64,000 nucleotides of DNA from Earliella scabrosa (taxonomy: Eukaryota; Basidiomycota; Agaricomycetes; Polyporales; Polyporaceae), in assembly GCA_022605405.1 (NCBI GenBank), contig JABYQQ010000001.1:2790001-2854000 (forward strand), in the 5' to 3' direction. Position 1 is the first letter of the stretch. Each line of letters begins with the position of its first letter. The translations under genes and the position numbers were made by a program. Below are positions 31,974 to 42,141 of this stretch, in pieces. The notes beneath the pieces were generated by a model. It ran no database searches and was not told the origin of the DNA. It saw nothing but the letters and a program-made list of their open reading frames with translations.

Positions 31974-34556
31974 ATGGCTTCTACCGGATTCGACAAGCTG
32001 CCCCTGAAGCGAAGCAAGGAGGCTCCGCGGTACGATCCGTCTTCGCGAGATGCCGTCGCGGAGTACTTCGAGGAGCTCGAGCGCCTACTCGCGCGCGAGG
32101 GTGTGACATCCGAAGAAGAGAAGAAAAAGGCCGCGCTCCTCTACGTGCCTATCGACGTCGCGAAAACCTGGAAGGTCTTGCAGACGTTCACGAACAAGGG
32201 ACCTACCGACACCTACGAGAAGTTCCGCGACGAAGTCTTGGGGTTCTACGTCGGGTCGGACTCTAGTCACGTCTGGTCACGGGCACAGCTTAACAAGTTA
32301 GTCAACGACACCCGCGAGAAGGGGATTCACACCCTCGAGGAATACTCCGAGTTCTACCGGAAGTTCTATCCTATGTTCCGATACCTGTCGACGAAGCCGC
32401 GACCCGGCATCGCAGAAGATGACGCTGCAGCCGCGCTCCTCAGCCTTGTCCCGCCCGAGAAGGCCGCAGCCGTTAGCGCTCGTCTCGCGAACAAGGTCCC
32501 CGACAAGCACCCGAGCGACCCCTTTTCCGTCGCGGAAGTGCACGAGGCTATGACCTATTGCCTCGAAGACCAAGGCCCTTTCGGCGTACTCCTTCAGGGC
32601 TCCGACCATCGGTTTCGGTCCGGCGCGGGGTCGTCTCTCTTAGGCACTTCGGCGTTCGCGACCCAGAGCGCGCAGACGCCCGCGCGCGAAGTCAAGCAGG
32701 AGCCGGCTTTGGAGTCCTTCAAGCAAGAGATGCTGAGCGCGATGACGGAGACCTTTCGTACCCTGTTCCGCAATGAGAACGGAGGACAGCGAGGGTTCCC
32801 GCGCGACGACGCGCCGCGAGGAGGAGGCTGGCAGCGGAACGACATACCGCGAGGACCCCCTGCGAACGTCCGGCTGAGCAATGCGGGACTGGGCTTCGCA
32901 GGCGAGGACCAAAACTGTTTCTACTGCGGGACCGCTGGGTGCCACTCTAAGACCTGCCCGGCGGCTCGCGAAGATCTCGCGAACGGTCTCATCGAACGCG
33001 GCGATGGAGGACGAATCTTCCTCCCGAAAGGCACCTTCGTCCCTCGGAACCTTCCCGGGACTTGCATGCGCGAGCGCGTTCTAGTCTGGCACGACCTCAA
33101 TCCCGGCAAGAAGAACCCTACCCAAGTCGGCCACATGATGCTAGTCGTCGAGCCCGAAGAAGACCCGTACTACGCCGGCGCGAAGGAGAGCGAGAGCACG
33201 ATCGAGGAGGAACTCGCAGTCTTGATGCAGCGCGCGGGCGAGCTCAAGAGTCAGCTGGAGCTCGAGAAGCAGAAGCGCAAGGTCCGGTTCGACGGAGTCG
33301 AGATCACGACGCGTCCGAAGAAGCACACGCGGGAGGAGCCTGAGAAGGATCGCGAGCAGCCGCGGAAGCGCGATGCGCCACCGCACCTGTCAGACCGGGC
33401 GGAGGCTAAGCAGCGGGTCGCGCGGGATGAAGGGCCTTCTCGCGACAAGGACGACGAGAACATCCCGATCCACCCGTACTCGAAGACGCGACCCCCAGTC
33501 ACAGCTGAGCCTATCGCGCGCGACTTCGCCTTCGGGAACCACAGGCGCGCGAACAGCGCGACCGACACTCCTTCGCGAACCGAGCCCGCGTACCGTCACA
33601 CCGCCGCGATCGTAGACCCCAACGCGGAGAAGCGAGTCTTTCAGAGGAGCTTCGGCGAAGCGCAGTCGGTCACCATGACCCCGGTCGAGCTCTTGAGCGT
33701 GTCTCCGGGGATCCGGAAGATGCTGAACGACGCGACATCTTCGCGGCGGTTCGCGATTCGCGCCGCGCGGGAGAAGGCTGCGGGAGAGGACGAAGAAGAC
33801 GAGGGAGATGAGAGGACGAAGAAGAAGGGCGAGGATAAGGGGAAGGGACGGACGTACAAGACGTTCGTGCAGGATTGTCCGGAGGAGGACGAGCCGACGG
33901 TGTGGACGCACGGCGGGGATGAAGCGGAGACCTTCAAGCTTTCGCGGGAGAAGAAGGCGTCCCAGACGGTCGAAGAGGCGGAGTCGGATGATGAAGACGA
34001 GGAGCTGCCCCGCGGGATGTACCGCGTACGCCGCGGAACGTTTTCGCGCGATGAGGACGAGGACGTTGGACCTGACATAGTCGTCGGGGATAAGACTCAC
34101 AAGTTGAGGTCTATCTTCGCGCATGTCAACAACTCGGACGTCCCGACCGAATGCGTTCTCGACCCGGGCTCGCAGATTGTCGCGATCAGCGAGGCGAAGT
34201 GCTTCGAGCTCAAGATCCCTTACGACCCGTCCTCTAGTCTGCGGATGGTCAGCGCGAACGGCACAGTCGACCCTACGCTCGGTCTCGCGAGGAACGTCGC
34301 AGTCGAACTCGGCCCCGGAGTCGTCGTCTACCTACAGATGCACGTCGTGCGGAACGCCTCTTACGACGTCCTCCTCGGTCGACCCTTCGACGTCTTAGTC
34401 TCCGGCACCGTAGTCAATAAGCCAGACGGTCGTCAGACGATCACCGTTCGTTGTCCGAACTCGCGCCGCGAGCTCACCCTACCGACGTATGCGCGAGGTG
34501 AAGGCCCGAAACAATCGCAGACGTCGCGCGCGGGTTTTCGGACTTCGATGATCTGA
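31974..34556 (+). CDS. gag: Gag with C-terminal retropepsin, A2
   Basis: An 860-residue protein that forms the particle and processes it. The capsid-like region is residues ~1-210. The knuckle CFYC-GTAG-CHSKTC is at residue 315, with Cys-His where a single His is usual. A long charged region follows, with a basic KKHTREEPEKDREQPRKRD stretch and Asp/Glu-rich runs. The retropepsin has Asp730 in LDPGSQ (DPG in place of DTG/DSG) and LLGRPFDVL near the end. The protease is in the gag frame and not at the start of pol. The start is the first ATG after the LTR. The frame upstream is open through the primer-binding site but has no ATG. Confidence 0.95.
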   Translation: MASTGFDKLPLKRSKEAPRYDPSSRDAVAEYFEELERLLAREGVTSEEEKKKAALLYVPIDVAKTWKVLQTFTNKGPTDTYEKFRDEVLGFYVGSDSSHVWSRAQLNKLVNDTREKGIHTLEEYSEFYRKFYPMFRYLSTKPRPGIAEDDAAAALLSLVPPEKAAAVSARLANKVPDKHPSDPFSVAEVHEAMTYCLEDQGPFGVLLQGSDHRFRSGAGSSLLGTSAFATQSAQTPAREVKQEPALESFKQEMLSAMTETFRTLFRNENGGQRGFPRDDAPRGGGWQRNDIPRGPPANVRLSNAGLGFAGEDQNCFYCGTAGCHSKTCPAAREDLANGLIERGDGGRIFLPKGTFVPRNLPGTCMRERVLVWHDLNPGKKNPTQVGHMMLVVEPEEDPYYAGAKESESTIEEELAVLMQRAGELKSQLELEKQKRKVRFDGVEITTRPKKHTREEPEKDREQPRKRDAPPHLSDRAEAKQRVARDEGPSRDKDDENIPIHPYSKTRPPVTAEPIARDFAFGNHRRANSATDTPSRTEPAYRHTAAIVDPNAEKRVFQRSFGEAQSVTMTPVELLSVSPGIRKMLNDATSSRRFAIRAAREKAAGEDEEDEGDERTKKKGEDKGKGRTYKTFVQDCPEEDEPTVWTHGGDEAETFKLSREKKASQTVEEAESDDEDEELPRGMYRVRRGTFSRDEDEDVGPDIVVGDKTHKLRSIFAHVNNSDVPTECVLDPGSQIVAISEAKCFELKIPYDPSSSLRMVSANGTVDPTLGLARNVAVELGPGVVVYLQMHVVRNASYDVLLGRPFDVLVSGTVVNKPDGRQTITVRCPNSRRELTLPTYARGEGPKQSQTSRAGFRTSMI

Positions 34557-37500
34557 TTTCCGGTCAGGGAGAGGTGGCCCTCGTCCTGGACTACGACGCG
34601 AAAACGAGGCAGATATACGTCACCGCGCATAGAGCCCTCGAAGATACCTCAGCTACCGCGATCCAAGAAGCGTATTTATTAGCGAGCGACGACCCCAGCG
34701 TAAAACCAGAAATCCATACATATCTCAACTCTCAGTCTCGAGTTTCGGTTTCCCTCGACTCTACCCGCGCGACCGATACCCCTCATGCGACGACTTCCGA
34801 GCCGGAGCGCGGTCGCGCGACACCAGATACCCGAGCGCCTACAGACGCGATCCGCGGGACGCGATCACGTGGGCGCGTCAGGCCTGTCTACCCTACGAAA
34901 TCTCTCGGACGGCGTCCGGTGCGCTCGCGATCAGGTTCGTATTCGAGACCCCGCGAAGCGAAGCCGGACGGCCGTCCTGCGACTCCCACATGCGAAGAGG
35001 AGGAGGTCGAAGTACTGCTGAAGACGAAAAAGAAGTACAAACCGGTAGCGCTCAAGGTCAACCCTAAGCCGACCGAGCTCCCACAACACTTCCGCATCGT
35101 CCGAAACCACGTCGGCGACCCTCTCGAGAACATGCCTACACTAGACCCCAACCCCAAACCTTTCGAACCCACCGGACGTTACACCGCGGAGCGTCGCGAG
35201 AAGCTGCACGAGGATCACGCGGAGTGGCTGACGCCCGAGGAACTCGCGATCTTCGACGACTTGATGTGCAAGCAGAACGAGGGCTTCGCTTGGGAGGACT
35301 CCGAGCGCGGGCACTTCCGTCGCGACATGTTCCCGCCGGTTAAGCTCGCGGTCATCCCGCATGTTCCGTGGATCGAGAAGAACTTCCCCATCCCTCCCGG
35401 CATCTACAATCAGGTCATCGCGCTCATCCGCAAGAAGATCGACTCCGGAGTTTACGAGCCGTCAAACGCGTCCTACCGGTCGCGATGGTTCTGCGTGCTC
35501 AAGAAGGACGGGAACATCCGCATCGTCCATTCGCTCGAGCCGCTAAACAAGGTCACGATTCAGCACAGCGGCGTGCCCCCGATCCCCGACCATATGGCGG
35601 AGAGATTCGCGGGACGCGCCTGCGGAACCACGCTCGATCTCTACGTCGGCTATGACGAACGCGAGCTCGAAGAAGAGTCGCGAGACCTTACCACCTTCCA
35701 AACACCCTTCGGCGCGATGCGCCTCACCACACTTCCTATGGGCTGGGCGAACTCAGTTCCCATATTCCACGACGACGTAACCTTCATCCTACAACCCGAG
35801 ATCCCCGCGTACACTATCCCCTACATCGACGACGTTACGGTGATCGGTCCCGCGAGCGCATACCGCCGCGAGGACGGAACCTACGAGATGATCCCCGAGA
35901 ATCCCGGAGTTCGGCGCTACGTGTGGGAGCATCTGCAGGACGTCAATCGGATCGTTCAGCGAGTCAAGCACGCAGGAGGCACCTTCAGCGGGAAGAAGAT
36001 TCGGTGCGCAGCGCCGGAGTTCACCGCGGTCGGACACCACTGCACCCCGGAAGGTCGCGTCCCGGAACCGAAAGGCGTCGAGGCTGTCCTGAACTGGGGC
36101 CCGTGTGCCAATGTGTCTGAGGTTCGCGCTTTCCTAGGGACCGTCGGAGTCGCGAGGATCTTTATCAAGGACTACGCGACGAAGGCGCACCCTCTCAACC
36201 GTCTTCTGCGAAAGGACGCGCAGTTCGAATGGGGCCCGGAACAAGAGCTCGCAATGCAGACCCTCAAGGACGCGCTCCTCGCGTCTCCGGCGCTCCGCGC
36301 GATCGACTACGAGTCTGACGCTCCCGTGATTCTGTCCGTCGATACGTCTAAGATCGCGGTCGGCTTCCACTTATGTCAAGAGGACCAAGAGGACCCGAGG
36401 AAGCGCTACTACAGCAGGTTCTGTTCCATCACCCTGAACGATCGCGAAGCGAGATTCTCGCAGCCGAAACTCGAACTCTACGGTCTTTTCCGCGCGCTTC
36501 GCGCGCTCCGCTTCCACTTGGTAGGCGTGCGCAAGCTCGTCGTCGAGACGGACGCGACCGCGATTAAGGACATGCTCGCGAACCCTGACGTCGCGCCATC
36601 TGCGGTGATGAATCGCTGGATCATCGCGATCAAGATGTTCCACTTCGACCTCGTGCACGTTCCGGGAAAGAGCCATACCCCGGACGGCCTCAGCAGACGA
36701 CCCGCGCAGCCAGACGACAAGCCCGACGAGGACGACGGGGAGGAGTTTGAGGACTGGGTCGACAATATGTACGGCTTCATGCACCTTATAAACCCTCCTC
36801 CGCGACTCGGGGACGCTGCGATCGACTTCTCAGTCCCGCGAAGCATCGACGAAGTCGAGACTCTCATGCAGCAGACGAGCGGAACCGCCGCGAAGCTCCC
36901 TGTGATCGCGCCGCCGCCGTACAGCGACTTTCCGCGAACCGCGATCGCGCGCGACTTCGACTTCAGAATCGAAGAAGTCAAACACTGGCTCGCGACTGGC
37001 GAACGACCCGCGATGGAATCACGCGAGGCAGATAAGTTCGCGAAGTACGCTTCCCAGTTTTTCCTCCGCGACGACCGCCTGTGGAAAGTAGGACGCGATG
37101 GGCACCATCGTCGCGTCCTCGAGGCGGAGAAGCGACCTCAAGCGCTCGTCGAGATGCACGACTACGTCGGACACCGCGGGATTGCCGCGACAACCTCTTT
37201 CCTCGCGGACCGCTTCTGGTGGCCCGAGATGAAGGCGGACATCGCGTGGTACGTGCGGTCGTGCCATCAGTGCCAAGTGCGACAGACCACCAAAGTTCGC
37301 ATTCCCCCAACGGTCCCCATCCCCGCGCCCCCGATGATGCGTGTGCACGTCGACTGCATGGAGATGCCGGGGCGGTACCGATACTTCTTCCACGCGCGCT
37401 GCGCGATGACGACCTACTGCGAAGGACGCGCGAGCACGGCGCAGACCGCGAAGGCGATCGGCGACTGGATCTACCAGGACTTGCTTTGTCGCTGGGGCGC

Positions 37501-38323
37501 CGTCTGCGAGATCATCTCGGACAACGGGACGCCCTTTGTCGCCGCGCTCGAGTACATCGCGAAGACCTACCACGTCTACCACATTCGGATCTCAGGCTAC
37601 AACTCGCAGGCGAACGGAATTGTCGAGCGCCCGCACTTCCACGTACGCGACGCACTCTACAAGGCCTGCGAGGGAGACCCGAGTCAGTGGGTCTCGCGAG
37701 TCTACTCTGTCCTCTGGGCGGACCGGATCACTGTTCGACGCCGAATGGGCTGCTCGCCATACTATGCAGTCACAGGCACGCACCCGATCATGCCCCTCGA
37801 CATCGCGGAAGCAACCTACCTCTTGCCGACGGCTAACAAAATGATCTCGACCACCGAGCTCATCACCCAGCGCGCGATCGCCCTGCAGAAGCGCCCCGAG
37901 CAAATCTCGCGACTGCGCTCGAAGGTCTACGCGAGCCGAGTTCGCGCCGCGGAACTGTACGAGGAACACCACGCGCATACGACAAAGGCTTTCGACTTCA
38001 AGCCCGGTCGTCTGGTCCTCATGCGGAATACTGCGATCGAGAAGTCGTTGAACCGCAAAATGCGCGCGCGGTACTTGGGTCCGCTGGTGGTCATCTCGCG
38101 CAACCGGGGCGGCGCTTACATCGTCGCGGAGCTCGACGGCGCCGTACACGATCGCCCTATCGCCGCGTTTCGACTAATCCCGTATCTCGCGAGGAAGAGC
38201 CCCATACCTTTTAGGATGGAGGACTTAGATGTCGACGCGAGACGAATCCGCGAGATGGAGGAGAGCGAGGAGACGTTTGAGGACGAAGGGCTAGGAGAGC
38301 CCGAGGAGGCCGAAGAAGATTAG
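34502..38323 (+). CDS. pol: pol: reverse transcriptase, RNase H, integrase, A2
   Basis: The pol frame is open from 34502. No ATG lies near its start (the first in-frame non-ATG start-like codon is GTG at 34574), which supports expression by frameshifting. Numbering from 34574, RT contains TLDLYVGYDE and YIDD at 417-420. RNase H follows with SVDTS, PKLELYGL, VETDA and a terminal Asp in HTPDGLSR. Integrase has a zinc-binding HHCC (first His ~862, CHQC) and catalytic D927, D983 and E1018. There are 34 residues between D983 and E1018, where 35 is usual. The C-terminal GPY/F-like module is RYLGPLVVISRNRGGAY, followed by an acidic tail. No chromodomain is visible. Confidence 0.95.
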   Translation, partial: RPETIADVARGFSDFDDLISGQGEVALVLDYDAKTRQIYVTAHRALEDTSATAIQEAYLLASDDPSVKPEIHTYLNSQSRVSVSLDSTRATDTPHATTSEPERGRATPDTRAPTDAIRGTRSRGRVRPVYPTKSLGRRPVRSRSGSYSRPREAKPDGRPATPTCEEEEVEVLLKTKKKYKPVALKVNPKPTELPQHFRIVRNHVGDPLENMPTLDPNPKPFEPTGRYTAERREKLHEDHAEWLTPEELAIFDDLMCKQNEGFAWEDSERGHFRRDMFPPVKLAVIPHVPWIEKNFPIPPGIYNQVIALIRKKIDSGVYEPSNASYRSRWFCVLKKDGNIRIVHSLEPLNKVTIQHSGVPPIPDHMAERFAGRACGTTLDLYVGYDERELEEESRDLTTFQTPFGAMRLTTLPMGWANSVPIFHDDVTFILQPEIPAYTIPYIDDVTVIGPASAYRREDGTYEMIPENPGVRRYVWEHLQDVNRIVQRVKHAGGTFSGKKIRCAAPEFTAVGHHCTPEGRVPEPKGVEAVLNWGPCANVSEVRAFLGTVGVARIFIKDYATKAHPLNRLLRKDAQFEWGPEQELAMQTLKDALLASPALRAIDYESDAPVILSVDTSKIAVGFHLCQEDQEDPRKRYYSRFCSITLNDREARFSQPKLELYGLFRALRALRFHLVGVRKLVVETDATAIKDMLANPDVAPSAVMNRWIIAIKMFHFDLVHVPGKSHTPDGLSRRPAQPDDKPDEDDGEEFEDWVDNMYGFMHLINPPPRLGDAAIDFSVPRSIDEVETLMQQTSGTAAKLPVIAPPPYSDFPRTAIARDFDFRIEEVKHWLATGERPAMESREADKFAKYASQFFLRDDRLWKVGRDGHHRRVLEAEKRPQALVEMHDYVGHRGIAATTSFLADRFWWPEMKADIAWYVRSCHQCQVRQTTKVRIPPTVPIPAPPMMRVHVDCMEMPGRYRYFFHARCAMTTYCEGRASTAQTAKAIGDWIYQDLLCRWGAVCEIISDNGTPFVAALEYIAKTYHVYHIRISGYNSQANGIVERPHFHVRDALYKACEGDPSQWVSRVYSVLWADRITVRRRMGCSPYYAVTGTHPIMPLDIAEATYLLPTANKMISTTELITQRAIALQKRPEQISRLRSKVYASRVRAAELYEEHHAHTTKAFDFKPGRLVLMRNTAIEKSLNRKMRARYLGPLVVISRNRGGAYIVAELDGAVHDRPIAAFRLIPYLARKSPIPFRMEDLDVDARRIREMEESEETFEDEGLGEPEEAEED
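34532..34538 (+). promoter_or_regulatory. -1 ribosomal frameshift heptamer GGGTTTT, A2
   Basis: The gag frame reads GCG-GGT-TTT-CGG, making G-GGT-TTT. The -1 frame is open from 34502 (just after a TGA at 34499) and overlaps gag by 55 nt, so the heptamer sits in the only window where a shift can work. Frameshift product: SDFDDLISGQGE into pol. Any stimulating RNA structure was not modelled. Confidence 0.82.
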
Positions 38324-38349
38324 GCGCTCTTGTGCGCGAAGATGGGACA

Positions 38350-38388
38350 TCGACGGGGACGTCGACAACATTAGCGGGGGGGAGGAGG
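38350..38388 (+). promoter_or_regulatory. Internal polypurine tract with hairpin, directly after pol (A2)
   Basis: Hairpin TCGACG-GGGA-CGTCGA (38350-38365), a 10-nt spacer ending ATTAGC, then the purine run GGGGGGGAGGAGG (38376-38388). The same layout, including ATTAGC and seven G residues, occurs at the 3' LTR (42788-42824). It may be a second plus-strand priming site, or a relic of an ancestral element end before the antisense block was gained. Confidence 0.65.
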
Positions 38389-39054
38389 TACGATACATGA
38401 CTTGGACACGGTTATCCTGCGATCACTTGCTCTTTTCGATTTCCGAACTCTGACTTTCGACAGCCCGCGAACGCCTATCGCGGCCTTGTTTTGCGACACA
38501 CTTTCCTTACTATATACCCATTTCGCGAACTCTTTCCGCAGAACCGTCCCGCGGGACTTCCCTGCGGGACATTCCTTTACTTACTACTTCGAAGACCAGT
38601 CACACTTTTACTTAAGTCAATCACACACTCTTTCTATCACACAGTTTATTGATAAAACAAGAAAGCAAACGACGAAAACAAAAACTACAAAACAACAGCC
38701 ACAAAACGAAGCTTACGACTACTTTTACGATACATTTTTACGATACTTGACGACGGGACACGAGTTCGAGACGGGACGGGACTGGGATGCGATGCGATGC
38801 GGGGGACGGGCGAGAGCGATGGCGAGAGCGGGATGCGAAGGGAGAGCGAGACGGGCGAGCGCGAGGACGAGGACGACGAGAAAGGGGAGCCCGGGAACCA
38901 CGGCGGAGCGGCCTGCGACCGCGACCCGCGAAGCGCGACTGCGAGGACCGGCCTCAGCATTCACGAGCTCCAGGATCGCGGAATGTGCGCGCCAACAGCG
39001 GAGCTGCGATAGCGGCACGACTGAGGCGCGCCCCGCGACGAGAGCGCGAGGCCC
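38389..39054. other. AT-richer spacer between convergent pol and antisense gene 3
   Basis: 666 bp without a supported gene. It is AT-richer than the surrounding element around 38580-38760, with runs such as CAAACGACGAAAACAAAAAC. It probably holds the convergent 3' ends of the gag-pol and antisense transcripts. No precise terminator was assigned. Confidence 0.4.
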
Positions 39055-41085
39055 CTACTGGTTCTTGCGGAGCACGGTCCACACCCGCGCGTCGGACTCG
39101 CGAGAGTCGACGACCTCCGCGAAGGTCAGCAGGTCGGGAACGCGAACCGAATCGTCCAGGTCGGCCTCACCGAAGTCCTGGCCGGTGTACTCCTCCTCCT
39201 GGTCGCGGACGGCAATGAGTTCCTCGACGTGCTCGACGATCTCGCCGAGCAAAACGTTCGCGCGCTTGCGGCACGCGGCGACCTTCTTCGACACGGCCGG
39301 GCTGAGGTCCGCAGGCGGGGCGACCTCGCGAGACGACTTCGAAGCCGAAGCCGACGCGCCCTCCGACGACGTCTTGGCCTTCTTCTTCTTCGCGGGCGCA
39401 GGCGTCGGCTCGGGGGTCTTCTCCGGCGGGTAGCACTCCGGGAGCGGCGGGCCCTTCGCGGACTTCTCGGGCGCGGCGCCATCGTAGGCCTCAAGGAGGA
39501 ACCCGTTCTGGTCGATGATGGGGTAGACGGTGGGAGCGGGAGGCCCGGCGCGCGCGGCCAGCTCCTTCGGGCGCGCGACGCGGATCTTGGGCGGGTCGTT
39601 CTCGAACGCGCGGACGGCCTGGACAGCTTGCACGCGGTACTCGGGCAGCTGAGTCTTGAAGGAGCGGAAGACGAAACCGACGCCGTTGTACTGCGCGAGA
39701 AGCCGACCGCCCTTCTCTGCGACAAGGGACGAGTCAGCGTAGAACCGACGAAGCGCGACGGAGGTCGACCTACTCTTGGTCTTCAACTCGCCGTACGAGT
39801 TCAGGCCGCGGCGGGTGCACTGCATGTTCCGCGAGCGGTGCCCGCAGAAGTCGCAGGAGAGGCCGCGCTCGTCGTGCGTACGGACGCAGATGGGGAACTT
39901 GCGCGTCTTGCACTCGTCGCAGGGCTCGAAGAACTCGAGCGCGTACTTCGAGTTGGGAAGGATGGCGACGGGGGCGGCGGGCGTAGTGGAAGCGGGCGGG
40001 TCGTCTGCGGCGTCATCGGGCTTTGCGGCGGTCGCGAGCTCCTCCTCTTCGGACTCCAAGACCTCGACGACCTTGGCCCTCTTGCGGACGGACTCGGGCC
40101 GCGCGGCGATCTTCTCCTTGCGTTGCGCGCGCGTGCCGTGGGCAGGAGGGGGACGGACGACCTCGCTCACCTCGACGACATCGGAGTCAGCGGCCGCATC
40201 AGCCTCGTCCGCGGAGACATCTTGCGAGACCGCGCGGCGCTTGCCCTTAGCCGGCGCGGGATCGGGCTTCTCCTTCTTGATGCGCACCGGAGTCGAGATC
40301 GTCGCGGGAGGGAGCAGTGCACGCGAGGGCGCTCCGGGAGTCACGGGCGCGCTAGGCGGCTCCGCGGTCGAGCGGCGAGGGTAGTGGCGAGAGAGGCCGC
40401 CGGCGAGGATGGCAAGGCCGACCGGGAGGGGAATGGGCTCCGACCTGAGCAGGCGGAAGTCTTTGATCTCCCGGATGCGCTTGACTGGGGGACAAAAGGA
40501 GGGACGGTTAGCTGAAGAAGACAAGAGAGGAGGGGCGCGCGAGGACTTACGCTCCCAGTCGGTCACCAACATGCGGGCCCTGACCACCTTCTCCTGGCGC
40601 GGCGTGGTCGTGTGGTCCGGGCGGCTGGTCTCCAAGTCCGCGAGCTCCACCTCGAGCGAGGCGCTCCGGGCCTCGCGAGTGCGAACCGAGAAGACGAGGA
40701 GGACGACCTCCTGCAAGCGAGGGGAGGCGTGCGGAGCGAACCGCTCCCAAAACTCCGGGAAGAGGTCGTCCGACTGGAACGGGTCCTCGAGCGAGTACTG
40801 CGAAGCGGTTAGTGGCTGCGGACAGGAGTCGCGAAGGGGCGCGGGACTTACGGCGATGTGGACGAAACGGCGCGCGAAGTCTTTCGCGGCCTCCTCGCCG
40901 CCAGACTGGAGCTCCTCGGGCGTGTACAGGCGGAGGAGCTCTTGCAGCTCGTCGGGCGCGTACGGAGTGCCGACGCGCAGGTCTTCGTCGTTGGACTGGA
41001 GCTCAACTTCGGCGGCGTCGGTCGCGGGATCGTCGGCGCGGGTGTCCATGGTGTTGGAGGACTCGGGAGGCGGAGGCGAGGACAT
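39055..41085 (-). CDS. Antisense accessory gene 3 of A2: Zn2Cys6-like protein
   Basis: A gene opposite to gag-pol, starting at MSSPPPPESS and ending at 39055. Two in-frame introns are likely: 40798-40851 (54 nt, phase 0) and 40485-40550 (66 nt, phase 1 after GAG-C). The first part is helical and acidic (YAPDELQELLRLYTPEEL, FARRFVHIA, SPRLQEVVLLVFSV). A Pro/Ser and Lys/Arg-rich linker includes possible nuclear localisation signals (KGKRR, RKRAK). Then comes a six-cysteine cluster CDEC-X7-C-X10-CDFC-X8-C, similar to fungal Zn2Cys6 (consensus CX2CX6CX5-12CX2CX6-8C). A C-terminal helix contains EHVEELIAVRDQEEEYTG. Both intron positions match the family B gene at 48810-50788. A DNA-binding regulator is an inference only. 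Confidence 0.75.
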   Translation of the reverse strand: MSSPPPPESSNTMDTRADDPATDAAEVELQSNDEDLRVGTPYAPDELQELLRLYTPEELQSGGEEAAKDFARRFVHIAVSPAPLRDSCPQPLTASQYSLEDPFQSDDLFPEFWERFAPHASPRLQEVVLLVFSVRTREARSASLEVELADLETSRPDHTTTPRQEKVVRARMLVTDWERKSSRAPPLLSSSANRPSFCPPVKRIREIKDFRLLRSEPIPLPVGLAILAGGLSRHYPRRSTAEPPSAPVTPGAPSRALLPPATISTPVRIKKEKPDPAPAKGKRRAVSQDVSADEADAAADSDVVEVSEVVRPPPAHGTRAQRKEKIAARPESVRKRAKVVEVLESEEEELATAAKPDDAADDPPASTTPAAPVAILPNSKYALEFFEPCDECKTRKFPICVRTHDERGLSCDFCGHRSRNMQCTRRGLNSYGELKTKSRSTSVALRRFYADSSLVAEKGGRLLAQYNGVGFVFRSFKTQLPEYRVQAVQAVRAFENDPPKIRVARPKELAARAGPPAPTVYPIIDQNGFLLEAYDGAAPEKSAKGPPLPECYPPEKTPEPTPAPAKKKKAKTSSEGASASASKSSREVAPPADLSPAVSKKVAACRKRANVLLGEIVEHVEELIAVRDQEEEYTGQDFGEADLDDSVRVPDLLTFAEVVDSRESDARVWTVLRKNQ

Positions 41086-41318
41086 GGTGGCGAGGCGGGT
41101 GTGCGGGATGGGCTGAGACGAAGAAGACGAGGGACGAGTTGGGCGAGGGGCGGAAGGCGGAACGAGAAGAGGGGCTGAAGGGCGAACCGGACGGAAGGCA
41201 CGCGTTATGAACTCGGGCGCGGCGGACAAGAGCTGCGCGCGCGCACTACAATTTCAGCTCGACGAACGGCGAAGTACAGGGTCGCGGGCTTCTACGCTAC
41301 ATCGCCGCCCCTTCCTCC

Positions 41319-41963
41319 TCAGAACTCCTCAGAACCAGTGTCGAGGCGGTCAATCAGGGACCTGCGCTGAGGGACTGCGCCCCCAAGTCGGGCAGTCTCC
41401 TGGTCAATTCGGTGGATGTCGTCCTGCAGCAACTTGACGCGCGCGCGGGCTTCTCCGGCGACGTGTGACAGCTGGCGCGCGGCGATCTGTTGAATGGAAG
41501 CGACGGTGGCCTGCTCGTACGCGAAGACAGCGCGGTACGCCTCGAGGTACCTCAAGCGGATACCGGGGCGCGCGGCGTCGACGGTCTTGTTGAACTGCTC
41601 GACGAGCGTGGGGCCGCCCTCGACCGACGCGAACGCGAGGCGGAGTCGATCCTTGACGCCGGAGTGGAATTCGCCGTCGCCCTCGAGGAGCGCGGTGAGG
41701 ATGATCTGCGATTTCATTAAGCGGCGCCGGCGATCAAAAATGGAAGCAGCGCTCACGTAACACTCCGCAAGCTGGTCGACGAGAAGGGCGAAGTCTAGGG
41801 CGGTGCCGGCACCAACGGGACCCGGACCGGGGCCGCGGGCCACTTGAGCGTCGATGGCGTCAAGCAGGTGCTCAGTGCGAAGGCGGACGAGAGGGTAGAA
41901 CCGCGAGATCATTTCGCGGTACGAGATCGCGCGCTCAACCATCTGGGAACCCAGCGAAGGCAT
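41319..41963 (-). CDS. Antisense accessory gene 2 of A2: small helical protein
   Basis: A 214-residue protein with no recognised domain and no intron. It is predicted by composition to be mostly alpha-helical (REMISRFYPLVRLRTEHLLDAI, AYRAVFAYEQATVASIQQIA). Its C-terminal half aligns in pattern with the small proteins of family B, for example YEQATVASIQQIA against YEGEVLLYLREVA. A TATA-like TTTAAG lies about 45 bp upstream (42008-42014). It is the middle gene of a three-gene block with the same orientation throughout. Confidence 0.68.
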   Translation of the reverse strand: MPSLGSQMVERAISYREMISRFYPLVRLRTEHLLDAIDAQVARGPGPGPVGAGTALDFALLVDQLAECYVSAASIFDRRRRLMKSQIILTALLEGDGEFHSGVKDRLRLAFASVEGGPTLVEQFNKTVDAARPGIRLRYLEAYRAVFAYEQATVASIQQIAARQLSHVAGEARARVKLLQDDIHRIDQETARLGGAVPQRRSLIDRLDTGSEEF

Positions 41964-42007
41964 GGTGCGAGAGGATGTTGCGGGACGTCTTTGCGACGCT
42001 CGACGAC

Positions 42008-42014
42008 TTAAATC
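42008..42014 (-). promoter_or_regulatory. TATA-like box of antisense gene 2, A2
   Basis: ATTTAAG on the minus strand, 45-51 bp before the ATG at 41963. Confidence 0.45.
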
Positions 42015-42141
42015 CCTCGACACTGGTGGCGTCTCGAGGGCTACAGAATTTCCGTATCAACGACAATCGCGATCTACCCTATTCCCTCTATGGACCGTTC
42101 CCCGCGACCCCTATGCCGCGGCCGCCCATCGCGAACATCCC

